A stretch of DNA of 64,000 nt from Paramesorhizobium sp049065735. GTDB taxonomy: Bacteria > Pseudomonadota > Alphaproteobacteria > Rhizobiales > Rhizobiaceae. Location of the stretch: positions 30,829 to 94,828 of the forward strand of contig NZ_JBAKHD010000010.1 of NCBI RefSeq assembly GCF_049065735.1, read 5' to 3'. The translations under genes and the position numbers were made by a program. The notes beneath the pieces are model-generated. The model made no database searches and was not told where the DNA came from. It saw nothing but the letters and a program-made list of their open reading frames with translations. Below are positions 46,925 through 54,920 of the stretch, in pieces (position 1 is the stretch's first letter; each line of letters opens with the position of its first letter).

Positions 46925-47875
46925 ATGAAGCTGATCCTCTCAAGCGCGGCCCTGACGGTTTTTTTGGCGCTCGGCAGCGCAGCCGCCGCCGTGCCGGCGA
47001 ATTTTCTCTTTCTGGACTCCGGCGCTCTTGAAGGCGCACGGACACTTCTCAACCGTCCCGATATCGGCGGCGCGCAGGTCGTTTACACCTGGAAGTCGCT
47101 GGAACCGGCGAAAGGGAAGTATGATTTTTCGCATATCGAGAGCGATCTTGCCGCTGCAAATGCTGTGCATAAGAAGCTTTTCATCCAGATACAGGACCGT
47201 TTCTTTTCGCCCGGCGACCGGAATATTCCCGATTATCTCCTGACGGACCCGCAATATGGCGGCGGTCTCGTAGCGCAGACGGATAAACCCGGGATGGGAG
47301 CGCCTGCGCAAGGCTGGGTGGCAATCCAATGGAACCCCGCGGTACGCGAACGCTATCAGGCGCTTTTAAAGGCGCTGGCCGCGAAGTTCGACGGCCGGGT
47401 GTTCGGCATCAATCTGCCGGAAACGGCTGTGGATATCGACCAGAAACACGACAAATCCGGCTTCAGCTGCGATTCTTATTTCAACGCGGAAATGGCGAAC
47501 CTGAAAGCGGCGAGAGCTGCCTTTACCAAATCACATGTCGTGCAATATGTGAATTTCTGGCCATGCGAATGGGACAACGATCATGATTATATGGGCCGCA
47601 TTTTCGCTTATGCGGCGGCGCACCGGATCGGGCTTGGCGGACCCGACATCGTGCCCTTCCGCAAGGCGCAGATGAAGAATTCCTATCCCTTCTTCCATCG
47701 CTACAAGGGCAAACTCGACCTTGCCGCCTTTGCCGTGCAGCAGCCGACGCTGACCTACACGAACCCCAAAACCGGCAAGCGCTTTACCAAGGATGAGTTC
47801 ATCCGCTTCGCCGACGATTATCTGGGAGCGGATGTCATCTTCTGGAGCCCTTCGACGCCATGGCTGGGGAAGTAG
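46925..47875 (+). CDS. secreted TIM-barrel, glycoside-hydrolase-like protein
   Basis: This 316-residue protein has a signal peptide (MKLILSSAALTVFLALGSAA, cleavage near AAA). The N-terminal barrel segment VVYTWKSLEPAKGKYDFSHIESDL resembles beta-galactosidase/GH42-like clan-A hydrolases, where the W..LEP..G.YDF motif is typical. The expected catalytic acid could be the Glu of GINLPETAVD; a second catalytic Glu is not obvious, so activity is uncertain. GGAGG lies 6 bases before the ATG. Confidence 0.62.
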   Translation: MKLILSSAALTVFLALGSAAAAVPANFLFLDSGALEGARTLLNRPDIGGAQVVYTWKSLEPAKGKYDFSHIESDLAAANAVHKKLFIQIQDRFFSPGDRNIPDYLLTDPQYGGGLVAQTDKPGMGAPAQGWVAIQWNPAVRERYQALLKALAAKFDGRVFGINLPETAVDIDQKHDKSGFSCDSYFNAEMANLKAARAAFTKSHVVQYVNFWPCEWDNDHDYMGRIFAYAAAHRIGLGGPDIVPFRKAQMKNSYPFFHRYKGKLDLAAFAVQQPTLTYTNPKTGKRFTKDEFIRFADDYLGADVIFWSPSTPWLGK

Positions 47876-47891
47876 TCGCCAGTTTTTAGAG

Positions 47892-48110
47892 CATTTTTTA
47901 AACGGAAGCGTTAGCGGGACAGTACCCCCTCTGCCCTGCCGGGCATCTCCCCCTCAAGGGGGGAGATTGGCTGACGCTACCCTCCGCCTTCACTCTGCGA
48001 CGTTTGCGATTGGCACCGCACATTGATGAAGGCCAATCTCCCCCCTTGAGGGGGAGATGCCCGGCAGGGCAGAGGGGGGTTGCCTCGCGATTCCGTCAAA
48101 ACACAATTCC
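47892..48110. repeat. 220-bp palindromic intergenic element, full copy A
   Basis: Two perfect 47-bp inverted arms (47925-47971 and 48032-48078) flank a 60-bp core. Each arm is itself a hairpin (CTCCCCC...GGGGGAG). The outer flanks (TTTAAACGGAAGCGTT on the left, ATTCCGTCAAAACACAAT on the right) recur at the other copies. No coding capacity is present. It fills most of the 345-base gap before fixL. Confidence 0.88.
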
Positions 48111-48220
48111 GCAACTCTCGTCACCACCCTCCCGGGGGCGCGGCACAATATCTCATCTTTTGATGTTGGTCATTCCGGTCGCGGGCCTTAAGAATGCCGC
48201 GCATTGCGGAGTGACAGGAA

Positions 48221-49438
48221 TTGACCGTTTTCGACATGACATGGCTCCTGGTGGACCTTGTCCTCTTGGGATTCGTTGTTTACACCGGGCTGAAATACCG
48301 TCAGGCCCGGCGGAACCTGAATTCCCGTGAAGCCCATTTGCGGCTGATCCTCGACACGGTGCCCGACGCCACCGTCGTGATCGATATGCGTGGCATTATC
48401 ATGTCCTTCAACAAGGCGGCGATCCGACAGTTCGGCTATACGGAAGCCGAGGCGATCGGCCAGAATATCAAGATTCTCATGCCGGAGCCCTATCAGGCCC
48501 AGCATGACGGCTATATCGATCGTTATCTCAATACGGGTGAGCGCCGGATCATCGGCATCGACCGCATTGTTGTCGGACGGCGCAAAGATGGCTCCACCTT
48601 TCCGATGAAGCTCGCCGTGGGCGAGATGAAGACCGGCGGGCAGGTGTTCTTCACCGGCTTCATCCGTGATCTCACCGAACGCGCCGAATCCGAGGCGCGG
48701 CTTGAGGAAATCCAGGGCGAGCTTGCCCGCCTCGCGCGCCTCAACGAGCTGGGCGAAATGGCCTCGACGCTCGCCCATGAACTGAACCAGCCGCTTTCCG
48801 CAATCGCCAATTATGTGCAAGGATGCATCCGCCTCTTGCGGAACATGGACGACGCGCTTGCCTCCCGCATGCGCGAGGCATTGGAAGAGACCGCACGGCA
48901 GTCCTTACGCGCCGGTCAGATCATCCGTCACCTGCGCGAGTTCGTCACGCGCGGCGAAACCGAGAAGAAGCCGGAGGACCTTCACAAGCTCATTGAGGAG
49001 GCGGGCGCGCTGGCGCTGGTGGGATCGCGGGAGCTGGGGGTTAGGACGATCTTCGATTTCAAGGCGGAGCAGACGCTGTTCCTGGTCGACCGGGTGCAGA
49101 TCCAGCAGGTGCTGATCAATCTGATGCGCAACGCCATGGACGCGATGAAGGAAAGCTCGCAGCGCGAGTTGGTGGTGCGCACCGAGCCTGTCAGCGAGGG
49201 CGAAGTCATGGTGGAAATCTCCGATACCGGCCCCGGCGTCTCGGAGGAAATCGTCGCACAGCTTTTCCAGCCCTTCGTCACCACCAAGCCGGGCGGCATG
49301 GGAATAGGGCTATCGATATCGAAAAGGATCATCGAGGCTCATGGAGGAGAGCTGACGATGCGGCGCAATGAGAAGGGAGGGGCGAGCTTCCGCTTCACTC
49401 TCCCTGCGGTCAAGGAGCGGGCAGGCCATGAGCAGTGA
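48221..49438 (+). CDS. fixL: oxygen sensor histidine kinase FixL
   Basis: This 405-residue kinase has one N-terminal transmembrane helix (residues 6-23), a heme PAS domain (about 38-150) and a HisKA/HATPase core. The PAS domain has the FixL hallmarks: proximal heme His95 in QAQHDGYI and the regulatory Arg115 in GIDRIVVGRR, in a stretch closely parallel to Bradyrhizobium FixL (AIGQN..ILMPEP). The H-box is STLAHELNQPL with His186, with N, G1 and G2 boxes LINLMRNAMDA, ISDTGPGV and GMGIGLSI. The start is a TTG with GGAG 9 bases upstream; an ATG follows 5 codons later. The gene overlaps fixJ. Confidence 0.88.
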   Translation: MTVFDMTWLLVDLVLLGFVVYTGLKYRQARRNLNSREAHLRLILDTVPDATVVIDMRGIIMSFNKAAIRQFGYTEAEAIGQNIKILMPEPYQAQHDGYIDRYLNTGERRIIGIDRIVVGRRKDGSTFPMKLAVGEMKTGGQVFFTGFIRDLTERAESEARLEEIQGELARLARLNELGEMASTLAHELNQPLSAIANYVQGCIRLLRNMDDALASRMREALEETARQSLRAGQIIRHLREFVTRGETEKKPEDLHKLIEEAGALALVGSRELGVRTIFDFKAEQTLFLVDRVQIQQVLINLMRNAMDAMKESSQRELVVRTEPVSEGEVMVEISDTGPGVSEEIVAQLFQPFVTTKPGGMGIGLSISKRIIEAHGGELTMRRNEKGGASFRFTLPAVKERAGHEQ

Positions 49439-50042
49439 AGTTGTGATCCATATCGTCGATGACGAGGAGGCGGTGAGGAAGTCGCTGGCGTTCCTCCTGA
49501 CGGTTTCGGGCTATGCGGCGCGCGTCCACGCCTCGGCGCCAGCCTTCCTCGCCATCGCGAAGGAATTGGACAATGCCTGCCTGATCACCGATTTGCGGAT
49601 GCCCGAGATGAGCGGCCTCGATCTCCTGCGCCGCCTGCGCGAGGAGAATGCGATGCTGCCGGCAATCGTCATCACCGGCCATGGCGACGTGCCGATGGCG
49701 GTGGAGGCGATGAAGGCGGGCGCGCTCGACTTCATCGAAAAGCCGTTCGAGGATGAAGTTCTGCTCGAAGCGGTCGGCCGTGCGGTGACCGAACTGGAAA
49801 AGAAGCCGCGCGACAGCGACACGGCCGCCCGCATACGCACGCGCTTCGACCTGCTCACCGAACGGGAGCGGCAGGTGATGGAGGGCATCGTCGCCGGGCT
49901 TCCCAACAAATCCATCGCCTACGATCTCGATATCAGCCCGCGGACGGTCGAGGTGCACCGCGCCAATGTCATGAGCAAGATGCAGGCCCGGAACCTGCCG
50001 GAGCTGGTGCGGATGGTGCTGGAAGTGCGCGAGGGTGGGTAG
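49428..50042 (+). CDS. fixJ: two-component response regulator FixJ
   Basis: This 204-residue regulator has an N-terminal receiver domain with acidic pair DDEE (residues 11-14), phospho-acceptor Asp55 (CLITDLRMPEMSG) and Lys of EKPFED. The C-terminal LuxR-type helix-turn-helix is LTERERQVMEGIVAGLPNKSIAYDLDISPRTVEVHRANVMSKM. FixJ is phosphorylated by FixL at low oxygen and activates fixK. The start ATG lies inside the end of fixL (11-base overlap), so the two are translationally coupled. Confidence 0.92.
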   Translation: MSSEVVIHIVDDEEAVRKSLAFLLTVSGYAARVHASAPAFLAIAKELDNACLITDLRMPEMSGLDLLRRLREENAMLPAIVITGHGDVPMAVEAMKAGALDFIEKPFEDEVLLEAVGRAVTELEKKPRDSDTAARIRTRFDLLTERERQVMEGIVAGLPNKSIAYDLDISPRTVEVHRANVMSKMQARNLPELVRMVLEVREGG

Positions 50043-50051
50043 GGTATTTAG

Positions 50052-50262
50052 TTTTTAGATGGAAGCGTTGGCGGGACAGTAACCCCCCTCTGCCCTGCCG
50101 GGCATCTCCTCCTCAAGGGGGGAGATTGGCTGACACGACATTCCGCCGCTCATTCTGCAGCCCTTGCGATTGATGCCGTGCGTCTATGAAGGCTAATCTC
50201 CCCCTTGAGGGGGAGATGCCCGGCAGGGCAGAGGGGGTTGCCCCGCGATTCCGTTTCAAATT
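50052..50262. repeat. palindromic intergenic element, full copy B
   Basis: This has the same structure as the copy at 47892: inverted arms at about 50083-50130 and 50192-50236, core with GCGATTGATGCCGTGCGT, and outer ends GGAAGCGTTGGCGGGACAG and GCGATTCCGT. It differs by scattered substitutions and small indels, so it is an older or independent copy. It occupies the gap between fixJ and the FixT-like gene. Confidence 0.85.
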
Positions 50263-50287
50263 GCGCAAGAACACCGGCGCGCAAACT

Positions 50288-50301
50288 TTGATTTATCGCA
50301 A
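50288..50301. promoter_or_regulatory. candidate FixK/FNR-type box
   Basis: TTGATTTATCGCAA matches the FixK/FNR consensus TTGAT-N4-ATCAA in the left half (TTGAT) and at CAA in the right half. It lies 35 bases upstream of the FixT-like start. With two mismatches this is only a candidate for feedback by FixK. Confidence 0.3.
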
Positions 50302-50335
50302 GGCGGGTTTGGGTTGCGTCTGGACATGATGTCGA

Positions 50336-50725
50336 ATGGCGCATTCCCAGCCAAACCAGGACATTGCCTTGCTGATCGGTACCACCATTCTCGTCGTCGC
50401 GGCGGATTCTGCTTTCCGGCAGTCGCTGGGCTTCGTTCTCGAAGCGGAGGGGCATCGCGTCGAGGTGGCGGGGCAATTGCCGCATCCTGATGACATCATC
50501 CGCTATGGCTGCATCGTCGCCGACGACCGCGCCGTGGCGGCGAAGCCGGGCGACCTGCCCGCGCTTTCCACGCTGGGGCGGCCCGTCGTGCTGCTCGTCA
50601 ACCACGCCGAAGGTACCCTTGTGGGCCATCCCGTCCGCCTGGTGGAGAAGCCGCTTCTCGGGCGCACGCTGGTCGAGGCGGTGCGTCATGCGCTGGGCGA
50701 TGGCGAGCCACAGCATGATGCGTAG
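50336..50725 (+). CDS. single-domain receiver-like protein, FixT-like
   Basis: This 129-residue protein is a lone receiver fold with no output domain. Strand 1 reads ILVVAADSAF instead of the usual xxVDDD, so part of the acidic pocket is lost. Strand 3 keeps Asp in GCIVADDRA, and strand 5 keeps Lys-Pro in LVEKPLLG. In Sinorhizobium and Caulobacter a small receiver-like protein, FixT, inhibits FixL; position between fixJ and fixK supports that role, although I cannot show homology to FixT beyond the fold. No clear ribosome site is seen. Confidence 0.6.
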   Translation: MAHSQPNQDIALLIGTTILVVAADSAFRQSLGFVLEAEGHRVEVAGQLPHPDDIIRYGCIVADDRAVAAKPGDLPALSTLGRPVVLLVNHAEGTLVGHPVRLVEKPLLGRTLVEAVRHALGDGEPQHDA

Positions 50726-50760
50726 AAGCTGCGGACTTCCAAGACCATGCGGCGAACTGT

Positions 50761-50780
50761 CTAAGTAGTATCCCGTACGG
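50761..50780. promoter_or_regulatory. candidate FixJ-binding site upstream of fixK
   Basis: CTAAGTAGTATCCCGTACGG resembles FixJ sites in rhizobial fixK promoters (a GTA/AAGTA core followed by TTTCCC). It lies about 70 bases upstream of fixK. The identification rests on recalled consensus features and position. Confidence 0.4.
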
Positions 50781-50846
50781 GCATAACCGAATTTCTTCGC
50801 GCGGCGATCCGGGCCACTGATGGGCCACCCAATCGGAGGTTCCAGG

Positions 50847-51470
50847 ATGCTTGCTTACAGCGAAACCGCTTCCAGACAGATGCCCAAGCCCTTCGTGGCC
50901 GCGCAACCGCATCAGCTGCTCTTCTATTCGCCGAACAAGGAGATTTACGCGCAGGGCGAGCGGGCGACCGCGCTCTATCAGGTGGAGTTCGGAGCCGTCC
51001 GCATCTATCGCCTCCTCTCGGACGGACGCCGCCAGATCAGCGCTTTCCACCTGCCGGGTGAAGTGTTCGGGTTCGAGTCCGAAGGGCATCACCGGTTCTT
51101 CGCCGAGGCGCTGTGCAATTCGGCCATCCGGGTCCACCGCATGCCCGTCGAGCCCGACCTCTCGGGCAATGTCCTTTCGGCAGCGGTGTCGGCGCTGGTG
51201 CGGGCGCAAGAGCATCTTCTCGTTATCGGTCGCCAGAACGCCGCCGAGCGCGTGGCCGCCTTCCTTCTCGATATGGCCGACCGGCAGGGCGGGGTGCCGC
51301 AGGTGGAGCTTCCCATGTCGCGCACCGATATCGGCGATTATCTGGGCCTGACCATCGAGACCGTCTCGCGGGTTTTCTCCAAGTTCCGCCGCAGCGGCCA
51401 GATCCGCCTTGACGGCGCGCGCAATGTAATCATCGCAAGGCCGGAGGCGCTGAAGGCGATGTGCGCCTGA
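50847..51470 (+). CDS. fixK: Crp/Fnr-family regulator FixK
   Basis: This 207-residue Crp/Fnr-family protein has a cyclic-nucleotide-binding-like beta-roll (residues 15-110, RRQISAFHLPGEVFGFES) and a C-terminal helix-turn-helix (PMSRTDIGDYLGLTIETVSRVFSKF), whose recognition helix ExxxR (E-TVSR) is typical of FNR/FixK. The N-terminal Cys cluster of FNR/FnrN is missing, which makes it FixK-type, dependent on FixLJ for oxygen control. GGAGG lies 7 bases before the chosen ATG. The usual targets fixNOQP are not in this window. Confidence 0.87.
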   Translation: MLAYSETASRQMPKPFVAAQPHQLLFYSPNKEIYAQGERATALYQVEFGAVRIYRLLSDGRRQISAFHLPGEVFGFESEGHHRFFAEALCNSAIRVHRMPVEPDLSGNVLSAAVSALVRAQEHLLVIGRQNAAERVAAFLLDMADRQGGVPQVELPMSRTDIGDYLGLTIETVSRVFSKFRRSGQIRLDGARNVIIARPEALKAMCA

Positions 51471-51539
51471 GCGCGGCTCTTACTCTGGATTTCTGACCGC
51501 CTATCCCATAAACTCCGCCGCAACGATATGGAGGGGTTT

Positions 51540-52838
51540 ATGGGCTTTACGGATGTTTTCGCGCGCTTTGTGGCTGTGGTGGGCGATGCGGCGGTCTATC
51601 TGCGCCACCGCAAGGACGGGCCGAAGGTGCAGGCTTTCGGCACCGCGCCGGCCATTCCTCCCGCCAAGCCGCAAGGAATCCCGACGCTGAAAATGCCGAC
51701 CGCCAAGGGCTGGGCGGAGCATGAGACGCCGGTGGCCGCACCCGGCCTCAAGGTCAACGCCTTCGCGCGCGGCTTGAAGCATCCGCGCTGGATCCATGTC
51801 CTGCCCAATGGCGATGTGCTGACGGCGGAGGCCTTGAGCACGCCGGGCGGCATACGCTCGGTCTTCGACTATGCGCAATACAGCACCATGAAGCGAGCTG
51901 GCGCGGTGGGCGAAAGCGCCAACCGCATCACGCTTCTGCGCGACGCTGACGGAGACGGCGTTGCCGAAACGCGCGAGACTTTCCTCGCCGGCCTCAACCA
52001 GCCCTTCGGCATGGCGCTGCTGGGCGAGACATTCTATGTCGGCAATACGGATGGCGTCGTAGCGTTCCCGTACAAGTCCGGCGAAACCCGGATTACGGCC
52101 TCCGGCAAGAAGCTCAACGAACTGAAGCCCGGCGGCCACTGGACGCGCAGCCTGCTGCCGAGCCCTGACGGCAGGAAGCTCTATATCGGCGTCGGCTCGC
52201 TCAGCAATATCGCCGAAGAGGGCATGGAAGCCGAGGAGGGGAGGGCGGCGATCCATGAGCTCGACATCGAGACCGGCAAGACGCGCATCTTCGCCAGCGG
52301 CTTGCGCAACCCGGTCGGCATGGCTTGGGAGCCGGCGACGAAAACGCTCTGGACCGTGGTCAATGAGCGCGACGGGCTGGGCGACGAGACGCCGCCCGAT
52401 TATCTGACCTCGGTTGAGGAGGGCGGGTTCTATGGCTGGCCCTATTGCTATTGGGGCCAGACGGTGGACGACCGCGTGCCGCAGGATCCTGCTTTGGTCG
52501 CCAAAGCCATCCGGCCGGATTTTGCGCTGGGCGGCCATACCGCTTCGCTCGGTCTCTGCTGGATGCCGGCGGGCACGCTGCCCGGTTTCCCCGACGGCAT
52601 GGTCATCGGCCAGCACGGCTCCTGGAACCGCAGCACGCTTGCCGGTTACAAAGTGGTGTTCGTGCCGTTCGAGAATGGCCGTCCGTCCGGACCGGCGCGG
52701 GATATCCTCACCGGCTTCCTCTCTGCCGACGAGAAAGAATCCCACGGCCGCCCGGTCGGCGTGACCATCGGCCCGGACGGCTCACTGCTCGTCGCCGACG
52801 ATGTGGGCGACGTGATCTGGCGGGTGTCGGGGGAATGA
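51540..52838 (+). CDS. PQQ-dependent sugar (sorbosone) dehydrogenase-type beta-propeller
   Basis: This 432-residue protein is a six-bladed soluble-glucose-dehydrogenase/sorbosone-dehydrogenase-like propeller. Landmarks are RWIHVLPNGDVLTAEALS, LNQPFGMAL, SGLRNPVGMAWEP, GGFYGWPYCYWG and ending HGRPVGVTIGPDGSLLVADDVGDVIWRV. Substrate and cofactor are inferred from the family; many members have no proven sugar activity. No classical signal peptide is evident, only an amphipathic N-terminus. The ribosome site GGAGGGG precedes the chosen ATG. Confidence 0.8.
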   Translation: MGFTDVFARFVAVVGDAAVYLRHRKDGPKVQAFGTAPAIPPAKPQGIPTLKMPTAKGWAEHETPVAAPGLKVNAFARGLKHPRWIHVLPNGDVLTAEALSTPGGIRSVFDYAQYSTMKRAGAVGESANRITLLRDADGDGVAETRETFLAGLNQPFGMALLGETFYVGNTDGVVAFPYKSGETRITASGKKLNELKPGGHWTRSLLPSPDGRKLYIGVGSLSNIAEEGMEAEEGRAAIHELDIETGKTRIFASGLRNPVGMAWEPATKTLWTVVNERDGLGDETPPDYLTSVEEGGFYGWPYCYWGQTVDDRVPQDPALVAKAIRPDFALGGHTASLGLCWMPAGTLPGFPDGMVIGQHGSWNRSTLAGYKVVFVPFENGRPSGPARDILTGFLSADEKESHGRPVGVTIGPDGSLLVADDVGDVIWRVSGE

Positions 52839-52855
52839 CCGGTTAGAGCGCCATT

Positions 52856-53170
52856 TTACGGCGTTGCCGGCAGATAGTCCCGGAACCGGCTTTTCTGCAA
52901 TTCGGCGCTGGCTTCCTCGGGGCTCAAGGAGGCGAGGCGGGCCAGGACGCCGATGGCACCGGCGAGGAGCTGGCGTTCGGCATCGACGAAGGTGGCGTTC
53001 TCGGGGAGATCGGCGGCAAGCTCGATGGTGGCGCAGGGGCCGAATTCGGTGCCATCTCCGGCGGAGAGCTGGAGCCGCACCACGCCGCTTACCGTCATGC
53101 CATCGGAACCTTCATGATGCCGCAATCCGGAAACCTGTACATCGGTAATCGAGCGGTTGCTGTAATCCAT
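52856..53170 (-). CDS. small conserved hypothetical protein
   Basis: This 104-residue cytoplasmic protein begins MDYSNRSITDVQVSGL and ends with a helical segment, LLAGAIGVLARLASLSPEEA. No family is recognised. The start is set by GAGGAGG about 10 bases upstream; upstream in-frame sequence (Arg-rich) looks non-coding. It is convergent with the PQQ-type gene. Confidence 0.6.
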   Translation of the reverse strand: MDYSNRSITDVQVSGLRHHEGSDGMTVSGVVRLQLSAGDGTEFGPCATIELAADLPENATFVDAERQLLAGAIGVLARLASLSPEEASAELQKSRFRDYLPATP

Positions 53171-53345
53171 GCCGAAGGGCCTCCTCTGCCTGTCTCCACC
53201 CCGCCCCTTAGAGTTGTATGAACGAATCTTGGAAACATCTCCCGATGTGAGGAGCGGGTCAAGTGCGAATTGATGCGCCCCTATTTCCCATCCACGGCCT
53301 CGCCTCCTTGACCTGCCACAAATTCGCCAAACTATCCCCAATTTC

Positions 53346-53375
53346 TTGCCAATTTACAGAGAATGCGAATATACT
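53346..53375 (+). promoter_or_regulatory. sigma-70-like promoter upstream of the AraC-type gene
   Basis: TTGCCA (53346-53351) and TATACT (53370-53375) are separated by 18 bases in an AT-rich island. The predicted start of transcription near 53382 favours a translation start downstream of that point for the next gene. Confidence 0.5.
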
Positions 53376-53456
53376 TAAATATAAGATGTGGGCGGGGAAT
53401 CGGTTTGCCAGGGGGCGGCCGGTTCCGAAGTGGCAACCGGGGCGGTTCAAAATAAA

Positions 53457-53903
53457 GTGACAACGGCAAATCAGGTATCGTCCAGTTCCGTCGAGGGCCG
53501 GGGCAAGGCTGGTCTCAGCCGCGACATTGCGGTTCGTGCGATGGACATGGACGAGAAATCGCCGGCAAAGCTCAAGACCGAGCTCTCCCGTTATAATGCG
53601 AAGAAGGTGCAGTCTTTCATGCGCGAAAATCTTGCGCGGAAGCTGACCGTGGCCGATCTCGCCGAGATCTGCGATCTTTCACCCAGCCATTTCATCAGCG
53701 CTTTTACCGAAACCTTCGGGCAGGCGCCCTATGGCTATCTCCTGAATCTGCGCCTCGCCTATGCCGAAAGGCTGCTCGCCCAGCGCGACATGCCGATCGC
53801 CGAGGTCGCCTATTTGAGCGGCTTCTCCAGCCAGAGCCATCTGACCACGGCGATGAAGAAGGTGAAGGGGAAAACCCCTTCCGTGATCCGCGGCCGGAAA
53901 TAG
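53457..53903 (+). CDS. short AraC-type helix-turn-helix regulator
   Basis: This is about 148 residues, mostly a single AraC DNA-binding domain. The first helix-turn-helix is RKLTVADLAEICDLSPSHFI and the second MPIAEVAYLSGFSSQSHLTT. There is no N-terminal sensor domain, as in SoxS/MarA-like stand-alone activators. The start is uncertain: GTG at 53457 is used here, and ATG at 53541 would give 120 residues containing the whole domain. No target is apparent. Confidence 0.7.
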   Translation: MTTANQVSSSSVEGRGKAGLSRDIAVRAMDMDEKSPAKLKTELSRYNAKKVQSFMRENLARKLTVADLAEICDLSPSHFISAFTETFGQAPYGYLLNLRLAYAERLLAQRDMPIAEVAYLSGFSSQSHLTTAMKKVKGKTPSVIRGRK

Positions 53904-53912
53904 GGCGGCGGC

Positions 53913-54284
53913 TCAGCGCTTCGGGCGAGGATGGCCCATCAGGGCTTCGTACTCCATGTCGGTCAAGCGCTCGATGGCCCGCAACTGCGCCGGAATGTCC
54001 ATCCGCTCATGCAAAACCGCAGCGATTACGAAGGTTGCATCGTCAACCGCTATGTAGGCTGCATAGTGATGCTCGATCTTGTAAAGCCGAAATAGCGAAT
54101 TCCCGGCGCGCTCGTCTTTCCTGTTCTTTACACGTTGATGCGCTTCTGGAATGCGGTCAAACCCGGCTCGAAGCAAGCGGCCATATTTCTTTGCCTGTTG
54201 GGGAGACCATTTTCGGGCCGTTTCCCTGATGGCAAGACGATAGTTATCCAGCGCGGTCGGTAAAATATAGACATGAGCAGCCAC
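53913..54284 (-). CDS. ParE-type toxin of a type II toxin-antitoxin pair
   Basis: This is a 123-residue RelE/ParE-superfamily protein (YRLAIRETARKWSPQQAKKYGRLL early, GNSLFRLYKIEHHYAAYIAVDDATFVIAAVLHERMD late). ParE toxins poison DNA gyrase; RelE relatives cleave mRNA, and the sequence alone does not decide. The start is a GTG whose G overlaps the antitoxin's TAG stop, so the pair is coupled. It is slightly longer than typical ParE (about 100 residues). Confidence 0.78.
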   Translation of the reverse strand: MAAHVYILPTALDNYRLAIRETARKWSPQQAKKYGRLLRAGFDRIPEAHQRVKNRKDERAGNSLFRLYKIEHHYAAYIAVDDATFVIAAVLHERMDIPAQLRAIERLTDMEYEALMGHPRPKR

Positions 54285-54541
54285 TAGCGCAGCTCTTCGT
54301 CCAGTTCCGCGTCAACTTCGTCCAGAGCCGAAAGAGGCATCATCTCTCCGCGCCGGAATTCTTCTTCTGCCCGTAACAGCGAGCGAATGGCATAACGGCG
54401 GTCTTCCTCGCGCGCCATGTCTTCGCGGATAAGCGCGCGTATATACTCGCTCGGCGTGGTGTATTGGCTTTTCCCATTGGCGCGCATATCGACGAAAGCA
54501 CGCATTTCGTCGGGCAAACTCACATGCAGGCTGCTGGCCAT
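54284..54541 (-). CDS. ParD-type antitoxin
   Basis: This 85-residue ribbon-helix-helix protein (SLHVSLPDEMRAFVDMRANG...YTTPSEYIRALIRED) has the ParD/CopG DNA-binding N-terminus and an acidic C-terminal tail (LDEVDAELDEEL) expected to wrap the toxin. AAGGAGA lies 7 bases before the ATG. A 17-bp palindrome at 54595 is the likely operator for autoregulation. Confidence 0.82.
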   Translation of the reverse strand: MASSLHVSLPDEMRAFVDMRANGKSQYTTPSEYIRALIREDMAREEDRRYAIRSLLRAEEEFRRGEMMPLSALDEVDAELDEELR

Positions 54542-54594
54542 GGACCCATCTCCTTATCGGGATATTGATCGAAGTGTCCTCCACCGGGGGTTCT

Positions 54595-54611
54595 ATGTCA
54601 ATATTTGACAT
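54595..54611. promoter_or_regulatory. palindromic operator candidate for parDE
   Basis: ATGTCAA-TAT-TTGACAT has perfect 7-bp arms, 54 bases upstream of the antitoxin start. The rest of the gap to 54920 holds no gene I can support; it includes a second small palindrome (TTAAC-CTGTT-GTTAA, 54673-54687). Confidence 0.5.
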
Positions 54612-54920
54612 CCGCCGTTCCTCCGGCCTCCCACCCATCCCAAACGCTTCCTCGCAAATTCTTGCCCCTCTATTAACCTGTTGTTAACGCCGCCTTTCGT
54701 TCGAACTCCCTTTTTCAGTTAATGCTTATGAAAACCATAGGATGTTGAAATACAGCCCGGCGCAAATCAGTCTTTTCCTACCCCTTGATTGACTATCCGA
54801 TGCTCGAGAAGCCTCGGCCGGAAGCGAATCGGGCGGCAAGTGGCGGCTGCCTGGGTTTGGACGGCCCTTTGCAGGAGGTGACGCGGGTCTCGGATGGGTT
54901 CGCATTCGAGGGGATCGCTC

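Noticed and set aside
48221..51470. Symbiosis or nitrogen-fixation island
   Set aside because: Only the oxygen-sensing regulators are present; there are no nif, nod or fixNOQP/fixABCX genes in the window.
53171..53341. Longer N-terminus for the small protein at 52856-53170
   Set aside because: The extension is Arg-rich, crosses a good ribosome site (GAGGAGG) placed correctly for the ATG at 53170, and adds no recognisable domain.
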